Shown one piece after another: positions 7,372-14,587 of a stretch of 28,463 nucleotides of DNA. The stretch covers positions 1 to 28,463 of the IMG/VR virus record IMGVR_UViG_3300013092_000003, one strand, 5' to 3'. The first letter of the stretch is position 1. Every line of letters starts with the position of its first letter. This DNA is from a virus. Below the pieces are notes generated by a model. It saw only the letters and a list, made by a program, of their open reading frames with translations. It was not told where the DNA came from and made no database searches. The position numbers and the translations under genes are program-made.

Positions 7372-8012
7372 TGCAAGTATTTTCGATCTTTCAATCTGTT
7401 GATGGGGAAGTTAACAAGTGGGGGCAGGGTTGTCCCAGTACTTTCTTAAGATTATCTGGGTGCTCGCTCCGGTGCTCGTATTGTGACATTCCCGAAGCGC
7501 AAGATCCCAAAGCTGGCCAAGAGACGACCATCGATGAGGTTGTCAGGATCATCCGCAACTATGGCTGCAAAAAGATTACCATCACCGGAGGCGAGCCACT
7601 CCTCCAAGAGGACGAAATTCACCTCTTGATAAACCGTCTCTTCCCGGAAAACTACCGTATTTCCATCGAGACGAATGGAACGATTTCTACTCGCCGGTTC
7701 CGGGAATGCCGGAAGCCGAATGAAAACGTGTGCCTTATCGTAGATTACAAACCTGGGCACTACAATCCAGATGCCTTTGAATTCTTGAGAGAGTTCGACT
7801 GGGTGAAAATAGTGGTAGGCAGTCGAGAGGATTTTGATGGAGCTACAAATATTTTAGGGCTTCTGAGAGAGTTGGGCTGTAAGGCAAGATTTGCTCTCAG
7901 TCCAATCCACGAGGCCTTGTCTGGCAAGATGTTAGCTGGATGGATTCTAGATGCAAAGTTGTGGGATGTGACCTTGAATTGCCAAATTCATAAGTGGTTG
8001 GATTTGAAGTGA
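7371..8012 (+). CDS. queE: QueE, 7-carboxy-7-deazaguanine synthase (radical SAM)
   Basis: QueE rearranges 6-carboxytetrahydropterin to 7-carboxy-7-deazaguanine using S-adenosylmethionine and an iron-sulfur cluster. The cluster ligands are Cys31, Cys35 and Cys38 in SGCSLRCSYCD, followed by the SAM-binding TGGEPLLQ (72-79). Further signatures are ISIETNGT and a C-terminal LNCQIHKWLDLK of the kind that ends many QueE proteins. The 213-residue length and the N-terminal FSIFQSVDGEVNKWGQGCPS, which substitutes for the usual TxQGEG, fit the family. It overlaps the preceding gene by TAATG, and a promoter region follows it. Confidence 0.9.
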   Translation: MQVFSIFQSVDGEVNKWGQGCPSTFLRLSGCSLRCSYCDIPEAQDPKAGQETTIDEVVRIIRNYGCKKITITGGEPLLQEDEIHLLINRLFPENYRISIETNGTISTRRFRECRKPNENVCLIVDYKPGHYNPDAFEFLREFDWVKIVVGSREDFDGATNILGLLRELGCKARFALSPIHEALSGKMLAGWILDAKLWDVTLNCQIHKWLDLK

Positions 8013-8055
8013 GGAGAAATAATCATCCTAATATCAAAAAAGTTAGATAAATTTC

Positions 8056-8084
8056 TTGTAGAAAACATCAAAATTTACTATAAT
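8056..8084 (+). promoter_or_regulatory. Promoter before the G/C-rich basic protein gene
   Basis: TTGTAG at 8056-8061 is followed after 17 bases by TATAAT at 8079-8084, embedded in ACTATAATATAGTATAG. This is one of the best-spaced promoters in the window. It would give the gene at 8123 its own transcript, ended by the hairpin at 8837-8876. Confidence 0.6.
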
Positions 8085-8122
8085 ATAGTATAGAAATAAA
8101 TACCTAACCAAGGAGAATTATC

Positions 8123-8821
8123 ATGACTGATCAAGTCGAAGTGAAACATGCAGACCTTCAACACGCTACCAAGGACATCAATGAGGTGTTCGGCCTTAAA
8201 CAGAGCCATATCACCAAGCGCCAGGCCCTCATTGACTTCATCGTCAACACCGTCAACGGTTGCATCGGGCCCGACCCAGACAATGCCGAACAGTCCATCT
8301 GGACCGATGAGCGCGCCGGCAATCTGAAATCCGAGACCATCAATACCTACACTGCCCTGGTCGAGCAAAACCTCGCCACAGAAGTTGCTGAAGACGACCC
8401 GGCGTCGGCCGTCGAAGCACAATCCCCGGAAGTTGCCGCGGCAGATGTGGCTGGCGAACCAGACCCAGCGCTGCCCAAAGAATGCCCGAACTTCGGCAAG
8501 GATCGAGACCCGACCGATGAAGCCTGTCAGATCTGCAAACGCACTGAAGAGTGCGCCCAGGTCATCGAGGCCAAGGCAGCGAAGAAAAGCAAGCCGAAGG
8601 CGGAAAGAAAACCGAGCGAAGGGAAGGATCAGTTCGGCTCGTCACCCAAAGCTGCCACTGGTCAAATGAACGCTCTCTTTCTCCAGGGTACTACCCTCAA
8701 AGCTGCCTCAGAATCCACCGGAAGGTCTTTGGGTTATGTCACCGGGCATTTCAAAAACCTCAAGAAGATGGGGGTCAAGTTTGAGGAATCGGTAGATGGC
8801 ACCGTCAAAGTCATCGAATAA
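8123..8821 (+). CDS. G/C-rich DNA-associated protein with cysteine cluster and HTH-like tail
   Basis: This 232-residue protein has three parts: a helical N-terminal region (1-90), an acidic Ala/Glu linker (90-118), and a cysteine cluster C121, C135, C138, C144 that begins ECPNFGKDRDP and ends ACQICKRTEECA. A Lys-rich stretch (151-170) and a C-terminal helix-turn-helix-like segment (about 178-215, LKAASESTGRSLGYVTGHF) follow. The cluster matches tails in the polymerase (14588) and SSB (20109). The gene is visibly more G/C-rich than its neighbours and has its own promoter and terminator-like hairpin, suggesting high, independent expression. A DNA-binding or replisome accessory role is inferred. 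The family is not recognised. Confidence 0.75.
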   Translation: MTDQVEVKHADLQHATKDINEVFGLKQSHITKRQALIDFIVNTVNGCIGPDPDNAEQSIWTDERAGNLKSETINTYTALVEQNLATEVAEDDPASAVEAQSPEVAAADVAGEPDPALPKECPNFGKDRDPTDEACQICKRTEECAQVIEAKAAKKSKPKAERKPSEGKDQFGSSPKAATGQMNALFLQGTTLKAASESTGRSLGYVTGHFKNLKKMGVKFEESVDGTVKVIE

Positions 8822-8836
8822 ACTCACAATATCATA

Positions 8837-8876
8837 ACGGAAGAAGTTAATCGTATTTTTGATTAACTTCTTCCGT
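8837..8876 (+). terminator. Perfect 16-bp inverted repeat, probable terminator
   Basis: ACGGAAGAAGTTAATC at 8837-8852 is exactly complementary to GATTAACTTCTTCCGT at 8861-8876, around an 8-base T-rich loop. It follows the stop of the G/C-rich gene by 15 bases. A short TTTT lies about 10 bases downstream, so classic intrinsic termination is possible but not ideal. An mRNA-stabilising hairpin is the alternative. Confidence 0.55.
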
Positions 8877-8902
8877 GCCATGTCGTTTTAAATGGAGACT
8901 TA

Positions 8903-9823
8903 ATGATCTACTATTCACCAGATGATTTCAAGACAGACTGTGAGTCACTGGCTCAGAAGATCAAAAAAGCCAATCTGGCTTGTAAGGTCATCTACGGCAT
9001 TCCTCAGGGCGGGACTGCCTTGGCTATGGAACTCAGTCGGTTGCTAGGCAAACGGGTCATCGACACCAAAGAATTATCCGAATGGGACAAAGAATGTGTT
9101 TTGGTGGTCGATGATGTTGTCGATTCTGGAGCTACCATCAGTCGATTCGAAGGGTATAAAACTGCTACCCTACATGTAAAAACTAACACTCCCGTTCGCC
9201 TATGGCCCGATTTCAATTGTAGTGTGTTGGGTGACTGGATTACTTACTGGTGGGAATCTACTGAGGAAAGATCCATTCAAAATAATATCGTTCGAATGAT
9301 TCAATTTATTGGTGAAGATATAACTCGAGAAGGTTTACTCAAAACCCCAGAACGAATAGTTAAATCCTGGAAAAAAATCTTTGAGGGTTATAAGATAGAT
9401 CCAGCGTCTATCTTTACTACCTTTGAGCCCGATGGTTATAATCAACTCGTCCTACTCAGGAACGTGGAATTTTTCTCGAATTGTGAACACCATTGGCAAC
9501 CATTTTTTGGAAAGGCTCATATTGGTTATATCGCCAAAGATCGAATTGTCGGTATTTCCAAACTCGCTCGTCTCTTAGATATCTATGCTCGTCGTTTACA
9601 AATTCAAGAACGAATTGGTCAACAAGTAACCTCTGACTTAATGAAATATCTTGATCCGGCTGGAGCTGCTTGTATCATCGAAGCAGAACACCTGTGCATG
9701 CGATGTCGAGGAGTAGAGAAGCAAAACTCGGTAATGGTGACCAGCTCTTTAACTGGTCGATTCCTGGAGGATACCGATGGAGGAAGAGCTGCTCGTAGTG
9801 AGCTAATGGGGCTAATTCGATGA
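8903..9823 (+). CDS. folE: Phosphoribosyltransferase-GTP cyclohydrolase I (FolE) fusion
   Basis: The 306 residues hold two domains. Residues 1-115 form a type I phosphoribosyltransferase, with the PRPP-binding motif VLVVDDVVDSGAT at 66-78 and the loop YGIPQGGTALA at 31-41. Residues 125-306 are GTP cyclohydrolase IA, with zinc ligands Cys194 (SNCEHHW) and Cys268 (MRCRG), the motif VGISKLARLLDIYARRLQIQ and a C-terminal SSLTGRF. The cyclohydrolase makes dihydroneopterin triphosphate from GTP, the first step to preQ0. The transferase might recycle guanine or another base to a nucleotide for the same pathway. That coupling is inferred. ATG 8903 has a GGAGA site, and the stop overlaps the radical SAM gene by ATGA. 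Confidence 0.88.
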   Translation: MIYYSPDDFKTDCESLAQKIKKANLACKVIYGIPQGGTALAMELSRLLGKRVIDTKELSEWDKECVLVVDDVVDSGATISRFEGYKTATLHVKTNTPVRLWPDFNCSVLGDWITYWWESTEERSIQNNIVRMIQFIGEDITREGLLKTPERIVKSWKKIFEGYKIDPASIFTTFEPDGYNQLVLLRNVEFFSNCEHHWQPFFGKAHIGYIAKDRIVGISKLARLLDIYARRLQIQERIGQQVTSDLMKYLDPAGAACIIEAEHLCMRCRGVEKQNSVMVTSSLTGRFLEDTDGGRAARSELMGLIR

Positions 9824-10815
9824 GTATTATAAAATGCGAATTCTTATGGACTAGAACCTGCCCAATAAAGTGCTCTTATTGCGGAATGGCAGATGGCAGA
9901 ACCAATACAATTCCATTAGACCAAATCAAGATCGGGATTGATAATCTTAAGACTCTTGGTTGTCAGTTTATTGCTTTCTGCGGCGCAGAGTGTATGACAG
10001 ATTTCGACAAACTACCTAAGTCTATTCAGTATGTCGAAAGTCTTGGGATTCATACGACAGTGATTACCAGCGGAGTCGCAAAAGACTTTTTCAAAAAACT
10101 GGAGATATTATATCAACACGGTTTGAGATCTTTGACCATGTCGTATGATATCATTCCGTTGGATAAACACAGTAAGACCAAAACAGCCTTAGCAATGAAG
10201 GGGCTTGACTTCTTTCAAAAATTAGGACCAATAAGGGATACAGCTATCATCGTAACTCTGACCAAAACCAATTATCAATACCTGCTTCCCACAATTGAAA
10301 AAATGTCAAAAAAGAACATCTGGACCTTCTGCGATTTTATTCATACCGATAGGGGTCAACCTGGAAGTAAATGCAAGTCTGTTGATCCAAATCTACTATT
10401 TACAGACGATGATTATCCAAAATTAAAAGAAATTATGCTGAAAGTTATAGAGATGAAGAAAGCTAGATATCTCTGTCACTCAAGTCTCCAGTTCGTCGAT
10501 ATGGTAACTAGAAACGACTTTGAACTTATCAAGAAATACAACTGGAACTGTGCAGAAGAACCTGACTTCCCGGCCTGGGTTACTTTAGACTGTGATGGTT
10601 ACGTCTATTGTTGCGATGATTTTCAGCCCAGAGACGGAAAATTATTTCATATAACTGAGCTTGTAGAGAGATGGCAAGAGTTTTCTGAATACTGGAAACA
10701 GATCATCCTTGACGTTTGCCGTCCTGGCTGCTGCTGGAGCCATCATATCGACGCACATCTCGTAAAACGCGGTGCATTAGACATAAGCGACTATGTTCAC
10801 GGTCTAAAGTGTTAA
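9820..10815 (+). CDS. Radical SAM enzyme with SPASM-like cysteine tail, in the 7-deazaguanine cassette
   Basis: This 331-residue protein has the cluster motif CPIKCSYC at Cys14, Cys18 and Cys21, then FIAFCGAECMTDF in the place of the GGEP motif. The C-terminal region is cysteine-rich (CDGYVYCCDDF, then CRPGCCWSH, then a terminal Cys), as in SPASM or twitch domains that hold extra iron-sulfur clusters. It is clearly distinct from QueE. It lies between FolE and QueC with an ATGA overlap, so it is probably co-expressed with the pathway. A tailoring step on the 7-deazaguanine or on a protein is possible. The substrate cannot be read from the sequence. Confidence 0.8.
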   Translation: MSIIKCEFLWTRTCPIKCSYCGMADGRTNTIPLDQIKIGIDNLKTLGCQFIAFCGAECMTDFDKLPKSIQYVESLGIHTTVITSGVAKDFFKKLEILYQHGLRSLTMSYDIIPLDKHSKTKTALAMKGLDFFQKLGPIRDTAIIVTLTKTNYQYLLPTIEKMSKKNIWTFCDFIHTDRGQPGSKCKSVDPNLLFTDDDYPKLKEIMLKVIEMKKARYLCHSSLQFVDMVTRNDFELIKKYNWNCAEEPDFPAWVTLDCDGYVYCCDDFQPRDGKLFHITELVERWQEFSEYWKQIILDVCRPGCCWSHHIDAHLVKRGALDISDYVHGLKC

Positions 10816-10816
10816 C

Positions 10817-10858
10817 TCGATTACACGCGATTACAATAGGTCGTAAGTAGGAAATAAT
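10817..10858 (+). other. Short spacer with a repeated 8-mer before queC
   Basis: The 43-base gap contains CGATTACA twice, at 10818-10825 and 10828-10835, one helical turn apart. It then has GTAGGA as the ribosome binding site for ATG 10859. The repeat may be an operator half-site pair or may be accidental. Confidence 0.3.
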
Positions 10859-11530
10859 ATGAGCCAATACCCTATAATTTTACTCTTTAGCGGAGGCATT
10901 GATAGTTTCGTCGCCTGGCATTATCTTAACAAGCCGAAGACAGTTTATTTTAATCTACGCAGTCGATATTCAGAGAAAGAACTCCAAGTCATCAAATCGA
11001 TAAATCCAGAGATTATCATTGATGAATCTCTTAATCTTAATGATAGAGAGATTGGCGAAAAGGCATATATTCCATTCCGCAATTTGCTCCTGGCTGCCCA
11101 GGCAGTAAAATATTCTGATACTGTGGTAATCGCCGGTGTAAAAGACGATGTAGTATCAGATAAGAACGAATTGATATTTCAAGAAACGTCAGATATTCTA
11201 TCCAAGCTGGAAGGAAGAGAAATTCTAGTAATGAGTCCGTTTTGGAGAATGACAAAAGAACAGGTAGTTAAATGGTTCTTATCAAACGGAGGAACCGAAC
11301 AAGAAATCCTCTCTACTGTCTCTTGTTACGATCCAGATCCAAACGTAACGTATTGTGGTAACTGCCCAAGCTGCTTTAGAAAATGGAATGCCTTACGAAG
11401 TAATGGAATAGACATAAAATTTTATAACGAAAGATTAATGAGAGAATACTATAATAAGGCAATAGACAGAATTTATATCCCAGAAAGAAATTTATCAATA
11501 ATAAGAGAGATCGATGCATATCACGGTTGA
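10859..11530 (+). CDS. queC: QueC-like, 7-cyano-7-deazaguanine (preQ0) synthase
   Basis: QueC uses ATP and ammonia to turn 7-carboxy-7-deazaguanine into preQ0. The 223-residue protein has the ATP-pyrophosphatase loop LLFSGGIDS (8-16), the family segment AYIPFRNLLLAAQA (69-82) and the zinc site SCYDP...YCGNCPSCFRKWNAL, with Cys156, 166, 169 and 172. The first third is somewhat divergent and short. It is the fourth pathway enzyme in the window, so preQ0 can be made from GTP by phage enzymes alone. It overlaps the next gene by 17 bases. Related enzymes can make the amide instead of the nitrile, so the exact product is inferred. Confidence 0.88.
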   Translation: MSQYPIILLFSGGIDSFVAWHYLNKPKTVYFNLRSRYSEKELQVIKSINPEIIIDESLNLNDREIGEKAYIPFRNLLLAAQAVKYSDTVVIAGVKDDVVSDKNELIFQETSDILSKLEGREILVMSPFWRMTKEQVVKWFLSNGGTEQEILSTVSCYDPDPNVTYCGNCPSCFRKWNALRSNGIDIKFYNERLMREYYNKAIDRIYIPERNLSIIREIDAYHG

Positions 11531-12143
11531 TATAGATGGAATACTAACCAAAGAAACTATTGGTCACGATTATAAAGAGCGCTCTCCTAACATCGAAGCT
11601 ATCAAAAACCTGCAAAAATTACAAAGAGATGGTTACAAAATAAGTTTGTATTCTTCCCGCTATTTATTAGATCGCACAGATACCATTCAGTGGCTTCTGG
11701 AGAATCAAGTTCCATTCGATAGAATGATTCTTGGTAAGCCAAATGCAGAAGCCTACATTGACGACAAAAGTCTTCCGTATGTTGAACCAAATCTTAACCA
11801 TTATCTTAACTACCATGCCGAAGGGTCGTGTTGGCGACACACTCATAGCAATGGTACTCCTGAGGGGGAGAAGCACCCATGTTATTTTTGCGGAAAAGAT
11901 ATTGATGTTAAAGATGATAATGAATCATGTAGCTGCGGAATTGCGCGTTGTGAGTCCTGTGGAAAATGTCTTTGTAATATCCCATTGTTAAGTCGGATAA
12001 CTGTTATAAAAATCCACGAAAAGTATTGCAAAAATCTACCAGATTTCAATGGTAAGATAGAATTGGATGGATTTGTTGATATGTCTATTATCAAAAATTT
12101 TCTCTCGGCGTTGTCTTATTGCAAGAAAATGGAAAATTTATGA
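11514..12143 (+). CDS. HAD-like phosphatase with C-terminal Cys/His-rich domain
   Basis: This is a 209-residue protein. The first ~95 residues are a minimal HAD fold: motif I VDIDGILTKE (5-14) with the Asp pair, motif II SLYSSRYLLD, and the acidic motif AYIDDKSLPY. Residues about 100-172 are rich in Cys and His (HPCYFCGKD, SCSCGIARCESCGKCLC), probably two zinc sites. ATG 11514 has an AAGAGAGA site and lies inside the end of queC, so translation is coupled. In base-modification clusters such a phosphatase could act on a nucleotide intermediate. It resembles a rearranged counterpart of the HAD gene at 2899, which has its cysteine ribbon at the other end. Confidence 0.7.
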   Translation: MHITVDIDGILTKETIGHDYKERSPNIEAIKNLQKLQRDGYKISLYSSRYLLDRTDTIQWLLENQVPFDRMILGKPNAEAYIDDKSLPYVEPNLNHYLNYHAEGSCWRHTHSNGTPEGEKHPCYFCGKDIDVKDDNESCSCGIARCESCGKCLCNIPLLSRITVIKIHEKYCKNLPDFNGKIELDGFVDMSIIKNFLSALSYCKKMENL

Positions 12144-12649
12144 AACTAAATATTGGTTGTGGGAAAAGAATGTTAGGAGGTTTCTGTAATATCGATATCT
12201 TTGATAAACTTCCTTTTAGCGAAGAAAAAGAATATATGAAAGGAGACGTAAGAAATTTACCTTTTCTAGACGACACGATAGATGAAATTATTGCAGACAA
12301 TGTACTTGAACATTTATTTTTTGAATCCGCCTATGAGGCTTTATGGGAACTCCATCGTATTTTAAAAGAAGTTGGGGTTATCCATATAGCAGTTCCAGAT
12401 TTTGAGTATTGGTGTAGGAATTTTGATAAAGTCAAAAACGATATGTTAGCAGTTACAGATATGACATATTCTATTTTATGTCCAGTTCGTATCGGTTCGA
12501 TGTCTCCCCACAAAAGTTTATGGTGGAAAGATTTGTTAGAGAACGTAATGACAAGAATTGGGTTTAGCGAACTTGAAACAACAGGTAAAGATGGACAATT
12601 ATATTGTAAGGCTATTAAAATACGAAAACATTTAATCGGAGTTCTTTAA
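12140..12649 (+). CDS. SAM-dependent methyltransferase (class I) in the modification cassette
   Basis: ATG 12140 overlaps the HAD stop (ATGA) and gives 169 residues. The SAM-binding motif I is KLNIGCGKRMLGGFCNIDIF (2-21), followed by GDVRNLPFLDDTID (motif II/III) and DNVLEHL (motif IV). HRILKEVGVIHIAVPDF is the strand-helix typical of type 11 methyltransferases. It lies directly before the DpdA-like gene and overlaps it by TAATG. That position makes methylation of a 7-deazaguanine side chain an attractive but unproven role. Similar folds also methylate sugars or proteins. Confidence 0.78.
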   Translation: MKLNIGCGKRMLGGFCNIDIFDKLPFSEEKEYMKGDVRNLPFLDDTIDEIIADNVLEHLFFESAYEALWELHRILKEVGVIHIAVPDFEYWCRNFDKVKNDMLAVTDMTYSILCPVRIGSMSPHKSLWWKDLLENVMTRIGFSELETTGKDGQLYCKAIKIRKHLIGVL

Positions 12650-13461
12650 TGTCAAAAATAAATCTCTTTCTTGATTCCGGAGCTTATAGCGCAAGAAGCA
12701 AAGGAGTCACTATTGATATTCAAAAATACATTTCTTTTATTAAAAAAAATAAAGACTCTATCAGAGTATATGCGAACCTTGATGTAATAAATGATCCAGA
12801 AGCCACTATGGTTAATCAAAAGATTATGGAAGATGCTGGATTAACTCCACTACCATGTTATCATTATGGTGAGGATATTAAGTATCTTGAATATTATTTA
12901 TCAAACTACTCTTATATTGCTATCGGTGGAGTGGCCGGAGGACTAAAAACAACAGCTAAAATTATCGGCTGGTTGGATCCATTATTTCTACACTATATTT
13001 GTGATGAACAGGGTTTACCAAAAGTCAAAGTTCATGGTTTTGGAATGACTTCGTTTTCTTTAATGTCTCGTTATCCCTGGTACTCGGTTGATAGTACAAG
13101 CTGGATACAATTTTCTGCTTATGGTGTAGTATTGGTGCCAGCTTTTCGTCAAGGAGTATATGATTATCAATCTCCTCCTTGGAGAATATTTGTTTCGTTT
13201 GACTCTCCCTTTATGAAAGATTCTGGAAGTCATTTTGAAACCTTCTCTAATGACCAGCAAGAAGTTATCCGTCATTATGTAAAAGAAAAAAATATAGAGT
13301 GGGGAGATTTAGAAGCTACGGTTCCTGGTATTTCTAATAATTATAAAGAAAGAACAAAATTGAATATCATTTATTACAAAGACATAGCTAAGTTTCTACC
13401 TAAATGGCCATGGCCACTAAAACTTATTGAATTCAAACGAAAAGAAGGATTTGGGTTATAA
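12649..13461 (+). CDS. dpdA: DpdA-like DNA 7-deazaguanine transglycosylase
   Basis: DpdA proteins are paralogues of tRNA-guanine transglycosylase that exchange guanine in DNA for a 7-deazaguanine base. The 270 residues show FLDSGAYSARSKG (7-19), matching the TGT acid Asp (Asp9). IDIQKYISFIK and YANLDVINDP follow. AIGGVAGG (91-98) would be the base-binding loop, VKVHGFGMTS (126-135) a conserved turn, and YSVDSTSW (145-152) holds the likely nucleophile Asp148. No TGT-type zinc site is seen, as usual for phage DpdA. It follows the preQ0 enzymes and the methyltransferase, completing the path from GTP to modified DNA. The following small gene may encode the N-terminal part of a related protein. 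Confidence 0.82.
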   Translation: MSKINLFLDSGAYSARSKGVTIDIQKYISFIKKNKDSIRVYANLDVINDPEATMVNQKIMEDAGLTPLPCYHYGEDIKYLEYYLSNYSYIAIGGVAGGLKTTAKIIGWLDPLFLHYICDEQGLPKVKVHGFGMTSFSLMSRYPWYSVDSTSWIQFSAYGVVLVPAFRQGVYDYQSPPWRIFVSFDSPFMKDSGSHFETFSNDQQEVIRHYVKEKNIEWGDLEATVPGISNNYKERTKLNIIYYKDIAKFLPKWPWPLKLIEFKRKEGFGL

Positions 13462-13670
13462 TGAAAATTTATCTAGCAACTTCTACTTCTAAAGTCCACA
13501 ACAAGACTTTGAAAGAAATGGGACAAGAAGATATTCTTCTTTCTTATTTCACTTTGATTGGAGCTAAAGAAGAAAAGGAGCCTGCCGATGTTTTTGGACA
13601 GGAAACAGTTTTTGGAAGCCCTGAAATTACTTCAACCAGGGTTGGCATCCCGAGAGATCGTCGAGGGTAG
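13461..13670 (+). pseudogene. Possible orphan N-terminal fragment of a second DpdA-like protein
   Basis: A 69-codon frame starts with a TAATG overlap at 13461. Its first ~37 residues (MKIYLATSTSKV..., then ILLSYFTLIGAKE) resemble the N-terminal strand-helix-strand that I recall preceding FLDSGA in longer phage DpdA-like proteins. After that the frame runs out of phase into the sliding-clamp gene, whose ribosome binding site and start at 13588 lie inside it. It looks like a truncated gene left at a junction, or a separately translated module for the DpdA above, which begins directly at FLDSGA. It could also be an unrelated small protein. Confidence 0.4.
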
Positions 13671-14586
13671 TGTTCATTTTCACTTCCACCGGGATTGTAT
13701 CTCTACGTATAATGACCAGTTTGCAGTGATGGTTCCCTTTGTTACTGACGTAGAAGGAGCTGTCAGAGCTGAGGAATTGTATAAACTCTTGGAAAAGATG
13801 ACTGGTGATCAGGTAGAGATCGCTCAAGATCAGGAAGATAATGAAATCAAAATTAAATCTGGGAGAACCAAAGCTGGCCTTCGGCTCTTAGAGAAAGTTG
13901 TGCCACCATTGGAACCAGAAAATGAGTTTCTCTCTCTTCCTAAGGATTATCAAAAAGGACTCTCTTTCTGTCAGTTCTCCTGCAGTCGAGATATGACGAA
14001 ACCTCACCTGACTTGTATTCACATCCAAGGCAATGTGATCAGTTCATCTGATAACTGGCGGATCACCCAATTCGTTCAAGAAGAAGCTTGGCCATATGAT
14101 TTTCTCCTTCCGGGAGAACAAGCCGAACATCTGAGAAAATATGAGTTTACTCACATGGCTTTGGATTGGGCCTGGGTTCATTTTTTCAATGAGATATCTG
14201 GACTTCTAGTGAGCATTAGACTCAAGTCGGGAGAGTTAATGAACATAGAAGAATATCTTCAAGTAGAAGGAGATGTAATTTTACTCCCAGATGAAATTAA
14301 AGAATCTATGGATCGCTCTATAATTATGGTAGAAGGTGCTTCTCTCCTTGATCTACGTGTCGATCTTACTCTAAAGGAAAATCAGTTAATTTGTAAAAGT
14401 AAGAAAAGTGTGGGTTGGCTTGAGGAAATCATACCGATAGATTACTCCGGCCCTTCAATCCAGATGATGGCTAATCCTAAATTCCTTCAGGAGATTTTCT
14501 CTCTAACTCAAGAGATGGTGATAGGTGAGATTTCCTGTTTATTCCGTGGTCCTAACTTTCGTCACGTAATGATGTTGATGACATAA
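13588..14586 (+). CDS. dnaN: Sliding clamp, DNA polymerase III beta-like
   Basis: ATG 13588 is chosen because AAAAGGAG at 13573-13580 lies 7 bases upstream. An earlier in-frame start would lack a site. The 332-residue product has the beta-clamp layout: an opening MFLDRKQFLEALKLLQPGL, a first domain ending near KVVPPLE, the segment ISSSDNWRITQF (equivalent to the DGHRL loop) and a final FRGPNFRHVMMLMT, matching the usual C-terminal ...YVVMPM strand. It is shorter and divergent compared with the 366-residue E. coli protein. It would tether the adjacent polymerase and be loaded by the DnaX-like ATPase. Confidence 0.8.
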   Translation: MFLDRKQFLEALKLLQPGLASREIVEGSVHFHFHRDCISTYNDQFAVMVPFVTDVEGAVRAEELYKLLEKMTGDQVEIAQDQEDNEIKIKSGRTKAGLRLLEKVVPPLEPENEFLSLPKDYQKGLSFCQFSCSRDMTKPHLTCIHIQGNVISSSDNWRITQFVQEEAWPYDFLLPGEQAEHLRKYEFTHMALDWAWVHFFNEISGLLVSIRLKSGELMNIEEYLQVEGDVILLPDEIKESMDRSIIMVEGASLLDLRVDLTLKENQLICKSKKSVGWLEEIIPIDYSGPSIQMMANPKFLQEIFSLTQEMVIGEISCLFRGPNFRHVMMLMT

Positions 14587-14587
14587 T

